Numbered from the stretch's first letter, positions 1 to 6,191 are shown. The stretch is DNA of 10,589 bases from JANSYP01 sp039184415 (GCA_039184415.1 JBCDBB010000135.1:1-10589); one strand, 5' to 3'. Translations and numbers: made by a program. Notes: a model not told the origin generated them from the sequence alone.

Positions 1-455
1 AGCGGATTGCCCGCGCTCGCATCGACCATGTAGCCCGCGCTGGCGCAGATGCCGAGCCCGTTCAGGCGGCCCGCATCGACCTCCGGCAGCGCCGCGGCGG
101 CAGCGAAGGCCGCGCGGATATCCTCGGTCTTGGCCGCGGGGTCCTCCTTGAACCGCACGCCGCCCGGCAGATCGCCGGACTTGCCCCAGCCGCGGAAGTC
201 AAACGTCACGGCGGCAAGGCCGCGGGCGACCATCTCGCGGGCATAAAGGCCGGGCATCTGCTCTTCGACGCTGGTCCAGGCCCCGGTGACCAGCACCATG
301 GGCAGAGGCGCGCCGTCATGACCTTCGGGCAGATAGAGCGTGCCGGAAAGCGTCGCCCCCCCGCTCTCGAAGGTGAAGCTCCGGGTTTCGATATCGGCCA
401 GCGCGGTGGTGCCCATCAGGGCGGCGGTGGCGGTGGCGGCAAGGGTGCGGATCAT
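1..455 (-). CDS. Exported alpha/beta hydrolase (YcjY/dienelactone-hydrolase-like), N-terminal part
   Basis: This is a 151-residue N-terminal fragment; the gene continues beyond base 1. The start at 455 has AGGAGAG a few bases upstream. Residues 1-20 form a short Sec-type signal peptide ending TALA, so the enzyme should act in the periplasm. After it come a beta-rich start (TFESGGATLSGTLYLPEG, residues 28-45), the oxyanion-side strand LPMVLVTGAW (51-60), the FDFRGWGKSG turn (85-94) and the nucleophile elbow GLGICASAGY (133-142). The elbow places Cys137 at the nucleophile position, as in dienelactone hydrolase-type and many YcjY-like enzymes, rather than Ser. The Asp/His of the triad lie outside the window. 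It follows the exported peptide gene by 23 bases and is probably co-transcribed with it, under the AraC-type regulator further upstream. The substrate cannot be told; a carboxylic ester or lactone hydrolase is the family expectation. Confidence 0.85.
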   Translation of the reverse strand, partial: MIRTLAATATAALMGTTALADIETRSFTFESGGATLSGTLYLPEGHDGAPLPMVLVTGAWTSVEEQMPGLYAREMVARGLAAVTFDFRGWGKSGDLPGGVRFKEDPAAKTEDIRAAFAAAAALPEVDAGRLNGLGICASAGYMVDASAGNP

Positions 456-478
456 GTCTCTCTCTCCTGTCGGGCGAA

Positions 479-619
479 TTACTGGTCTGCCAGACCGCGC
501 TCGAAGGCAGCGATCATGTCCGGCGTTGCGATGGTGTTCTCCGGCCCCGTGGCATTGCCCGGCAGGGCCAGGGCAATGGCGGCAAGGGTCAGGGCGGCGG
601 CGGCGAAAAGCGGTTTCAT
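479..619 (-). CDS. Short exported peptide (46 aa) of unknown function
   Basis: I do not recognise this family. The 46-residue product starts MKPLF and has a textbook signal peptide: Lys2, then an Ala/Leu-rich hydrophobic core to about residue 19, then LPGNA. Cleavage there would leave a mature peptide of only about 22 residues (TGPENTIATPDMIAAFERGL plus ADQ), which is mildly acidic. The start at 619 is chosen over an in-frame ATG at 664 because GGGAG sits about 8 bases upstream and the signal peptide begins right there; the longer form would bury it. Codon third positions are GC-rich like the neighbours. The stop TAA is 23 bases before the hydrolase gene, so the two are likely one operon. It might be a periplasmic peptide partner of the hydrolase or a translated leader; this is inference. 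Confidence 0.6.
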   Translation of the reverse strand: MKPLFAAAALTLAAIALALPGNATGPENTIATPDMIAAFERGLADQ

Positions 620-681
620 CTGTGATCTCCCGTGCTGTGCGGTGCGTTTCATGGGGATCAACATCGCGGCCGGGCGGTCAG

Positions 682-709
682 AAAACTTGCACCGTCCTGC
701 GCAGGTTTT
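682..709. promoter_or_regulatory. Near-palindromic operator candidate upstream of peptide/hydrolase operon
   Basis: The arms AAAACTTGC (682-690) and GCAGGTTTT (701-709) are inverted repeats with one mismatch in nine, separated by 10 bases. A perfect CCTGCGCAGG palindrome (696-705) overlaps the right arm. The site lies 63-90 bases upstream of the peptide start at 619, a reasonable place for control of the peptide/hydrolase operon, and downstream of the araC-type gene. An AraC-family protein normally prefers direct repeats, so a different dimeric regulator is equally possible. It is not terminator-like, because the A/T-rich ends of the stem are not followed by an independent T tract. Confidence 0.35.
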
Positions 710-825
710 GAACGAGAGCCTTTTTCGCCGCCCCCGCCAGATGCCACCCGGGCCGTGGGCGGACGCGGGTGGGTGGGTGGGGCGTCTGCCCGCGGCCCGG
801 CCCCGCCATTACCACGCGTGAGCAC

Positions 826-1713
826 TCAGGCGGCGAGCCGAGCCCGCCAGGCGCGCGGGGTCTCGCCCATCACCTGTTTGAAGCTGCGCGAGAAATGCGC
901 CTGATCGGCAAAGCCGCACTCCATCGCAATCTCGCCCAGCGGGCGGCCAGGGTCCGCCATCATCCGCGCCGCCTGCTCGATCCGGTAGTTCAGCACATAC
1001 TGCATCGGCGTCTTGCCCAGGGTCTCGCGGAACACCCGGCTGAAATGGGACGGGCTCATCGCCGCTTCGCGCGCCATATCGTCGAGCGTGATGCTCCCGG
1101 CCAGATGAGCGCGGATATGGTCGATCACCCGGCGGAAGTGACTGGCGGTGAACCGCGCCGACAGCTCCGCGCTTTCGGCATGGGCCGCGCCATAGCGCTG
1201 CAAGAGCTTCACCAGAAACACCCGCGCGAGGCTCTCGAACATCACCGCGCTGGCCAGATCATTGGTCTCCAGCGTGTCGCGGATCATCTCGCCCGCATGG
1301 CAGAGATCGGGGTCGTGGAAGGGCTTCAGATCCGCAAGCTGCCGGTCGCTCAGCAGCAGGCCCAGCTCGCGCTCCGCAAACCCTGCCACCTTGTCGGGAT
1401 CGAGCGTCACAACGATCACGTCGGAGGTCGCGAACCAGCGCCAGCCCGTCCGCATGCCCGCGGGCGTCACCACGATCTCATGCTGGCGATAGGTGAAGTC
1501 ATGGAGCACCCCGTCGCGGCGATTCTGGACCCGGTGAGGCTGCGGATTGAGGTTCAGCAGCACGTGATGTTCGCTGAACACCTCCTCCGGCATCCGGTCG
1601 GGCGCGGCCTGAAACCAGGCCACCGTCATCAGATCGGCGGCCTCGGGACGGGTCAGCCCGCTGCTGGCGAGCAGCGGCGAGGTCGGATAGATGGAGGCAT
1701 AACGTTTGGGCAT
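826..1713 (-). CDS. AraC-family transcriptional regulator
   Basis: This is a 295-residue DNA-binding regulator. The N-terminal about 170 residues form a cupin-like sensing region (for example HVLLNLNPQPHRV at 50-62 and EIVVTPAGM at 79-87). The C-terminal about 105 residues are the AraC/XylS double helix-turn-helix: helix set one around SITLDDMAREAAMSPSHFSR (207-226) and set two around LGEIAMECGFADQAHFSRSF (259-278), closing with the family signature GETPRAWR. The start at 1713 is preferred to an in-frame ATG at 1788: it has GGGGAGGA about 10 bases upstream, and the extra 25 residues of the long form look like non-coding sequence. It is transcribed towards the exported peptide and hydrolase genes, 206 bases away, which are the natural candidate targets, and is divergent from the efflux operon. 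The effector is unknown. Confidence 0.93.
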   Translation of the reverse strand: MPKRYASIYPTSPLLASSGLTRPEAADLMTVAWFQAAPDRMPEEVFSEHHVLLNLNPQPHRVQNRRDGVLHDFTYRQHEIVVTPAGMRTGWRWFATSDVIVVTLDPDKVAGFAERELGLLLSDRQLADLKPFHDPDLCHAGEMIRDTLETNDLASAVMFESLARVFLVKLLQRYGAAHAESAELSARFTASHFRRVIDHIRAHLAGSITLDDMAREAAMSPSHFSRVFRETLGKTPMQYVLNYRIEQAARMMADPGRPLGEIAMECGFADQAHFSRSFKQVMGETPRAWRARLAA

Positions 1714-1782
1714 GGGCAGGGCATCCTCCCCGCCCAAGATATCCGTCCGCCGCCCCAAGCCAAGCCGCGATGCATTGCGGGA

Positions 1783-1901
1783 CCCCATGGGGACCGTTCC
1801 GCGCCGGGTCAGGACACCGCCCCACGGGCGCCGGTGCGCCCATCACATCTCCCTCGGTGGACCCACCAAAGCTTGTGGGAGAGGCGGGATATTGCTACAA
1901 C
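1783..1901. promoter_or_regulatory. Divergent intergenic region between araC-type gene and efflux operon
   Basis: The 219-base gap between the two divergent starts contains a perfect 10-bp palindrome CCCCATGGGG (1783-1792). It also has overlapping inverted repeats: GGTGG/CCACC (1856-1867), and CCCAC/GTGGG (1862-1866 with 1875-1879), which compete for the same bases. A weak plus-strand promoter candidate is TTGTGG (1873-1878) and TACAAC (1896-1901) with 17 bases between, about 30 bases before the DUF3302 start. These are sequence observations only; which regulator binds is unknown. Confidence 0.3.
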
Positions 1902-1932
1902 CTCTGCGACACTCCGGGCAGGGAGAGGCCGC

Positions 1933-2295
1933 ATGGATCTGTTGGACCGGCCACTTGACAGCTATGACTGGCTGACATTCGGCGTGGGCATCCTGATGCT
2001 GGTCGCGCTCATGGCGTTGGTGCTGTTCATCATGGGTCTGCCGGGACGGATCGCGATCCGCCGCAACCATCCCCATGCCGAGGCGGTCAAGATCATGGGC
2101 TGGGCGGGCTTTCTGGCCGTCGTGCCCTGGATACACGCCTTCATGTGGGCCTTCCACCCCTCCGCGACCGTCGATATCCGCCGCTTTCCCAAGGAAGAGC
2201 GCGAGGCCGTCCGCCGCGAAATCGCGCGCCTCAAGGGCGAGCCCGAAGACCCGCCCGACGATGCGTCCTCCGGCAGTTCCCCCCGCGACGCATGA
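1933..2295 (+). CDS. DUF3302 inner-membrane protein (YiaW/YibI-like)
   Basis: This 120-residue membrane protein resembles E. coli YiaW/YibI (DUF3302). It has a first transmembrane helix at about 14-36, the hallmark polar stretch IAIRRNHPHAEAVKIMGW (40-57), a second helix at about 55-75, and a charged cytoplasmic tail with a short amphipathic segment (KEEREAVRREIARLKG, 87-102) ending in a Pro/Asp/Ser-rich tip. The start at 1933 follows GGGAGAGG at 1921-1928. In E. coli the same family is encoded beside an HlyD-like protein (YiaV, YibH), and here the next gene is exactly that type, so the pair is conserved across distant Proteobacteria. The molecular role is not established. It may help assemble or anchor the fusion protein, or stand in for a missing pump; this is inference. 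Confidence 0.85.
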   Translation: MDLLDRPLDSYDWLTFGVGILMLVALMALVLFIMGLPGRIAIRRNHPHAEAVKIMGWAGFLAVVPWIHAFMWAFHPSATVDIRRFPKEEREAVRREIARLKGEPEDPPDDASSGSSPRDA

Positions 2296-2297
2296 CC

Positions 2298-2333
2298 ATG
2301 CGCCGACCCAGACACCAGCCCGGTCAGACCTGA
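2298..2333 (+). other. 11-codon mini-ORF bridging the DUF3302 and HlyD genes
   Basis: An ATG at 2298, two bases after the DUF3302 stop, opens an 11-codon frame (MRRPRHQPGQT) ending with TGA at 2331-2333, three bases before the HlyD-gene ATG. No Shine-Dalgarno sequence is visible before the HlyD start, so ribosomes stepping through this frame by re-initiation could explain its translation. The peptide itself shows no family resemblance and the frame may be chance. Confidence 0.2.
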
Positions 2334-2336
2334 CCC

Positions 2337-3482
2337 ATGTTCATCGCCCTATTCATCACGCTCTTCTACGCGATCCTGGTCTGGTTCATCTTCTTCAAGG
2401 CGCGCTGGCTCAAGTTCAACATCGTCTGGGGCGTGCTGTCCTTCTGGGTCGGCGTGCATCTGCTGCTGATCTTCATGGTGATGCTGCGCTTCTATCAGCC
2501 GATGTCGCTGGATGCGCATACCGTGCGCCCGACGATCCAGATCATCCCGCGGCTGACCCAGCCGACGCTCCTGACCGAAGTGCTGGTGACCCCGAACACG
2601 CTGGTCCGAAAGGGCGATCCGCTCTACCGCTTCGACGACACCATTTATCGGCTGCAGGTCGAAGACGCGCAGGCAAAGCTGGTGGCCGCCCAGCAAAACG
2701 CAGCGATTTTGGCCACGGACGTGACGCTGGCGTCGGAATCGGTCCAGCAAGCGAACGCCAAGCTCGCCTTCGCCCAGACCCAGCAGGCACGCTATGCCAA
2801 TCTGGTGCCCCAGGGCGGCGCCCGGCAGGATCAGCTCGACCGCTGGAACGAACAGGTGGTCGAGGACACCGCGCTGGTCCACCAGGCCGAGGCCAACCTG
2901 CTCAAGGCCGAACAGGCGCTCGCCTCCCAGATCAACGGGGTCAATACCGGCGTGGCCGAGGCCGAGGCGCAGCTCGAAGAGGCGCAGTATTTCCTCGATC
3001 ACACCACGATCTACGCGCCCGAGGACGGCATGATCGTCTCGCAGCAGGCCCGCCCCGGCTTGGTGGTGGGCGAGATCCGGCTCGGCGCCATCGCCGCCTT
3101 CGTCACCGATGAGGACCCCTATATCCTCGCCACCTTCCGCCAGCAGAATCTGAAATTCGTCGAGCCGGGCCAGGAGGTGGAGATCGCGCTCGACCTCTAT
3201 CCCGGCCGGATTCTCACCGGCAAGGTCGAGGCCGTCTGGTGGGCGACCTCCCAGGGCCAGTTCCTGCCCTCGGGCCGCCTGCCGGAATTCGTGCTGCCCC
3301 GGCTGCCGGGCCGGATCGCGGTGCAGATCACCTTCGACGCGCCCGATGACCAGCGCATCCCGACGGGCGGGCATGCGGGCGTCGCGATCTATACCGGCGG
3401 GGCGAAAAGCTACGAGGTACTGCGCCGGATCAATATCCGGCTCTATTCCTTCGCCAACTTCATCCGGCCGCTCGACATCTAG
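2337..3482 (+). CDS. HlyD/EmrA-family membrane fusion (periplasmic adaptor) protein, YiaV/YibH type
   Basis: This 381-residue adaptor should link an inner-membrane component to the outer-membrane channel. Unlike classical HlyD proteins with one anchor, it begins with two closely spaced hydrophobic helices (about 2-20 and 27-50), as in YibH/YiaV. Then follow the first half of the lipoyl/barrel-sandwich domain (VLVTPNTLVRKGDPLYRFDD, 82-101), a long Ala/Gln/Glu-rich alpha-helical hairpin (about 103-220) suited to docking on a TolC-like protein, the second lipoyl half (TIYAPEDGMIVS), and a beta-barrel domain (EVEIALDLYPGRILTGKVEAVWW). The start matches the family N-terminus but has no clear ribosome binding site. 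It sits 41 bases after DUF3302 and 53 before the outer-membrane gene, so all three are read as one operon. The substrate is unknown; related adaptors export aromatic acids or drugs. Confidence 0.92.
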   Translation: MFIALFITLFYAILVWFIFFKARWLKFNIVWGVLSFWVGVHLLLIFMVMLRFYQPMSLDAHTVRPTIQIIPRLTQPTLLTEVLVTPNTLVRKGDPLYRFDDTIYRLQVEDAQAKLVAAQQNAAILATDVTLASESVQQANAKLAFAQTQQARYANLVPQGGARQDQLDRWNEQVVEDTALVHQAEANLLKAEQALASQINGVNTGVAEAEAQLEEAQYFLDHTTIYAPEDGMIVSQQARPGLVVGEIRLGAIAAFVTDEDPYILATFRQQNLKFVEPGQEVEIALDLYPGRILTGKVEAVWWATSQGQFLPSGRLPEFVLPRLPGRIAVQITFDAPDDQRIPTGGHAGVAIYTGGAKSYEVLRRINIRLYSFANFIRPLDI

Positions 3483-3535
3483 GCCGGCACGACGCGGAAA
3501 ACCACGGACGCCGGAGAACCGGCGCGGAGGCAGAG

Positions 3536-5083
3536 ATGGGCAAGACAACGGCAAGCGCCCGTGCGCTACTGGCCGCATCGGCAGTGATCCTGGCGGGCTG
3601 CGGCACGCTGGTAGGCCCCGACTTCACCACGCCGCAGACGCCCGAGGTCAAGGCCTGGCTGGTCGCCAATACACCTGACCCCCAGCCAAGCACCGGGCTG
3701 ACCAGTCGCAGCGCGCCCGTAACGGACTGGTGGGCGACCTTCAACGATCCCCGGCTGAACCGCCTGATCGCCGAAACCTACGCCCAGAATCTCAGCCTGC
3801 AGATCGCCGGCGCCCGCGTCCGCCAGGCCCGCGCCCAGCTCGGCATCGCGGCGGGCGAGGTCTTTCCCCAGCAGCAGTCGGTGGGCGGAAACGTGTCCTA
3901 CCGCCGGATCAGCCAGAACCTGCAGATCATCAGCGACATCGAAGAGGTCGTCGATCTCGACACGAGCTTCACCACCGGCGAGGTCGGGTTCGACGCGGCC
4001 TGGGAGCTTGATGTCTGGGGCGGGCTGCGCCGCAACGTGCAATCGGCCAGCGCCAACCTGACCGCCCAGATCGCCAACTATGATGACGCGCTGATCACCG
4101 TCACCGGCGATGTCGCCGCGATCTACATCAATATCCGCGCGCTGCAGGAGGCGATCGCCATCACGCGGGCCAATATCGCATTACAGGAGGAAGGTCTGCG
4201 GATCACCCAGGTCCGCTTTCAGAACGGCGTGACGACGGAGCTTGACGTCCAGCAGGCGACCGCGCTTCTGAACGACAGCCGTTCGGTGCTCCCCGCGCTG
4301 GAGACGGAGCTGCGCCAATCCGAAAACGCGCTTGCCGTCCTGCTGGCCAAGCCCCCCGGCACGATGCGGTCGCAGCTTGGCACCGGGCCGATCCCCGTGG
4401 CGCGGATGCAGGTCGGCGTCGGCATCCCGGCAGAGCTCTTGCGCCGCCGCCCCGACATCCGCGCCGCCGAGATGGAAGCCGCCGCCCAATCGGCCCAGAT
4501 CGGCGTGGCGATGAACGCGCTCTACCCGCAGTTCGTGCTCTCCGGCGCCATCGGCTGGCAGGCCAGCACCGGCGAGACGCTCTTTTCGTCGAACAGCGTC
4601 ACCGGCGCCTTCACCCCGTCGGTGGGCTGGAACGTCCTGAATTACGGGCGCATCCAGAACAATGTGGAGGCCCAGCGTGCCGCCTTCGAGGGACTCGTGG
4701 CGAACTACCAGAACACGGTGCTCTCGGCCTATGGCGAGGTCGAGAACGCGATGATCGCCTACAAGGGCGCCAAAGAGCAGGTCGGGTTTCTCAGCCAGAG
4801 CGTCACCGCCGCCCAGCGCGCGGCCGCCATCGCGCTCGACCAGTATACCGACGGGATCGCCGATTATCAGCGCGTCCTCGATGCCCAGCGCGGGCTGCTC
4901 GCCACCGAAGCCAAGCTGGTGGAGGCCCGCTCGGCAGTCTCGGAAAACCTCGTGACGCTTTACAAGGCGCTCGGCGGGGGCTGGCAGATCCGCCGCGGCG
5001 GCACGACGCCGCCCAAGGAAAACCTGATCGAGATGGCCTACCGCACCGACTGGGACGATCTGAACGACAGCGCCGCGCGCTAG
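3536..5083 (+). CDS. NodT-family outer-membrane efflux lipoprotein (TolC/OprM type)
   Basis: The 515-residue outer-membrane factor is expected to form a trimeric channel through the outer membrane and periplasm. The N-terminus is a lipoprotein signal: hydrophobic run to residue 19, lipobox LAGC with Cys22 as the lipidated residue, then the family-typical GPDFTTPQTP segment. Two OEP repeats follow. Visible signatures are TDWWATFNDPRLNRLIAE near residues 62-80, ELDVWGGLRR near 157-166, and the second-repeat motif LLRRRPDIRAAEMEAAAQ near 301-318. The length is in the usual range of about 460-520. The start at 3536 is set by GGAGG ten bases upstream. It is the last gene of the DUF3302-HlyD operon and would be the exit duct for that adaptor. 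Its TAG overlaps the stop of the convergent methyltransferase gene inside a shared CTAG, so there is no room for a terminator between them. Confidence 0.93.
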   Translation: MGKTTASARALLAASAVILAGCGTLVGPDFTTPQTPEVKAWLVANTPDPQPSTGLTSRSAPVTDWWATFNDPRLNRLIAETYAQNLSLQIAGARVRQARAQLGIAAGEVFPQQQSVGGNVSYRRISQNLQIISDIEEVVDLDTSFTTGEVGFDAAWELDVWGGLRRNVQSASANLTAQIANYDDALITVTGDVAAIYINIRALQEAIAITRANIALQEEGLRITQVRFQNGVTTELDVQQATALLNDSRSVLPALETELRQSENALAVLLAKPPGTMRSQLGTGPIPVARMQVGVGIPAELLRRRPDIRAAEMEAAAQSAQIGVAMNALYPQFVLSGAIGWQASTGETLFSSNSVTGAFTPSVGWNVLNYGRIQNNVEAQRAAFEGLVANYQNTVLSAYGEVENAMIAYKGAKEQVGFLSQSVTAAQRAAAIALDQYTDGIADYQRVLDAQRGLLATEAKLVEARSAVSENLVTLYKALGGGWQIRRGGTTPPKENLIEMAYRTDWDDLNDSAAR

Positions 5084-5724
5084 GTGGCGAGCTTCGGGAT
5101 CAGCCGTGGTGTCCGCGCCGCATAGGCGTCCCAGTCCGCGCCGAACTGGTCGCGCATCATCTGCTCCTCCGGCCCGATCCTGACGATGTAAAGCAGCAGG
5201 AATGTCACCAGCCCCGCCGGACCCGCGATCCAGTTGGTTAGGATCAGCAGCTGCGCGATGGTGATCAGAAAGATCGCCGTATACATCGGATGGCGCATCC
5301 TTGTATAGATCCCGCCGGTGATCAGCCGATGGCCCTCGCGGACCTCCAGATGGGCCGACCAGTTCTTGCCCAGATCCTCATGGGACCGCCAGAACACATA
5401 GATCCCCGCCAGCCCCACCAGAAGCCCCCCGACAACCTGCCCGGGCAGACCACGATAGGCCGCGAAATCAAAAAGCGGCGTGGCCAGAGTGATGATGGGC
5501 AGCAGAATCATGCCGATGAATACGCCCATTGTAAGCGTGCGCTCGCGTCCGCGTCCGCGTTCCTCGGTGACCGGCTTGTCCTCGCCGCGGGTCAGGATCA
5601 CCCGCACCGTGATCCAGGACGCCAGGAACAAAAGGAACAGCAGCGTTGCGTACGGTGCCCCGCGCCACAGGGCGACCCCGCCCGTTGCGACCATGATGGC
5701 GTAGGGAAGAATGGTTTTGAACAT
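5080..5724 (-). CDS. Integral-membrane methyltransferase of the isoprenylcysteine carboxyl methyltransferase (ICMT/Ste14-like) family
   Basis: The product is 214 residues with about five hydrophobic helices (around 5-20, 26-44, 66-84, 97-112 and 148-184). The C-terminal half has the ICMT/PEMT-type SAM-binding signature: LITGGIYTRMRHPMY (134-148, with the RHPxY core) and the paired acids GPEEQMM (184-190), then the usual aromatic tail FGADWDAYAARTPRLIP. The start at 5724 has an excellent ribosome binding site (AGGAGGTGA, six bases between AGGAGG and ATG). Bacteria do not prenylate CaaX proteins, so the substrate is probably a small lipid, quinone or hydrophobic metabolite; this is inference from the family. 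An Arg-rich linker (EERGRGRER, 54-62) is encoded by a small GCGTCC-type repeat. The gene is convergent with the efflux operon and overlaps it by four bases. Confidence 0.88.
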   Translation of the reverse strand: MFKTILPYAIMVATGGVALWRGAPYATLLFLLFLASWITVRVILTRGEDKPVTEERGRGRERTLTMGVFIGMILLPIITLATPLFDFAAYRGLPGQVVGGLLVGLAGIYVFWRSHEDLGKNWSAHLEVREGHRLITGGIYTRMRHPMYTAIFLITIAQLLILTNWIAGPAGLVTFLLLYIVRIGPEEQMMRDQFGADWDAYAARTPRLIPKLAT

Positions 5725-5997
5725 CGCTCACCTCCTGAGAACCGCATCCTGCACCGGGCGATACGCCGAGGGGTCGCCGCAGCGCTGTCAGATCATCCTG
5801 TCGAAAACCGCTGCCGCCGACGCGCCGGTCCTGGAGGACGGTCTCGGGGTGGCGACGGGACGCTAGCACGAATTCGCCCTCGCCGCCCCCGGCCCTGCCA
5901 CGCTTTCCGGGGATCGAATCGGGCTGCTCTCGCTTTTGTGAAGGTTGCGACTGCCGCACACGCAATGGTTGTCCCCATATGTCGACGGACTGCGAAA

Positions 5998-6026
5998 CCC
6001 TCCCGCCCATCGGCTGGAGGGCTTTT
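5998..6026 (+). terminator. Orphan intrinsic terminator-like hairpin
   Basis: CCCTCC (5998-6003) pairs with GGAGGG (6016-6021) across a 12-base loop, followed by CTTTTGTGTT. No plus-strand coding gene ends just before it. It could stop read-through from the efflux operon, whose last stop codon at 5083 has no terminator of its own, or end an unannotated small RNA. The reverse strand shows only a TTT tail, so the plus orientation is favoured. Confidence 0.45.
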
Positions 6027-6080
6027 GTGTTGAAAGCTCGTAAAACACTGTATCCGCATGAAAAATGAACCTTAGCAAAA

Positions 6081-6112
6081 CAGTCATGCAACCGAGAAAT
6101 AACTGTTAGAAT
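6081..6112 (+). promoter_or_regulatory. Promoter of the phosphatase-like gene with a Pho-box-like element
   Basis: TAGAAT (6107-6112) matches the sigma-70 -10 consensus in five of six positions. There is no good -35. Instead CAGTCAT (6081-6087) matches a PhoB half-site (CTGTCAT) in six of seven positions, and 11 bases on a weaker second half CCGAGAA (6092-6098) matches three of seven. A Pho box replacing the -35 just upstream of the -10 is the arrangement known for PhoB-activated promoters. The surrounding 6040-6115 stretch is markedly AT-richer than the rest of the window. The match is partial, so PhoB control is a suggestion. Confidence 0.4.
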
Positions 6113-6118
6113 TCGCCA

Positions 6119-6187
6119 GTAGCTCCCGCGCCGGGGACATGCGCCTGACGGCGCCGACAGCCCCATTGTCAACGACCAGGGAGCTAC
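6119..6187 (+). promoter_or_regulatory. Leader RNA with SD-pairing 9-bp stem
   Basis: GTAGCTCCC (6119-6127) and GGGAGCTAC (6179-6187) are perfect 9-bp inverted repeats. The right arm contains the ribosome binding site (AGGGAG, 6178-6183) of the phosphatase-like gene. Between the arms lies a second perfect hairpin, GCGCC-TGAC-GGCGC (6141-6154), which GGGG (6133-6136) and CCCC (6161-6164) can bracket. With the promoter placed at 6107-6112, transcription would begin at about 6119, so the left arm would be the very 5' end of the message. The fold would hide the ribosome binding site and could control translation. Confidence 0.45.
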
Positions 6188-6191
6188 CGAC

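Noticed and set aside
318..821. 167-codon plus-strand frame across the hydrolase and peptide genes
   Set aside because: Low-complexity Gly/Arg composition, no ribosome binding site logic, and opposite to two signal-peptide-bearing genes.
769..2295. 508-codon plus-strand open frame
   Set aside because: Its first two thirds are the antisense of the AraC-type gene. Only the C-terminal part from 1933 is real (DUF3302). The upstream part has the Arg/His/Gln-rich composition of a GC-rich shadow frame.
2349..3578. 409-codon minus-strand open frame over the HlyD gene
   Set aside because: Antisense shadow. The plus strand encodes a clear HlyD protein with ordered domains, while the minus frame shows no family features.
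5785..5804. CTGTCAG and CTGTCGA direct repeat resembling a Pho box upstream of the ICMT-like gene
   Set aside because: The half-site period is 13 bases rather than the 11 of a Pho box, and no -10 is placed sensibly relative to it.
6119..6187. Miniature transposable element with 9-bp terminal inverted repeats
   Set aside because: No convincing target-site duplication flanks the arms, and the right arm coincides with the ribosome binding site, so an RNA leader structure is the simpler reading.
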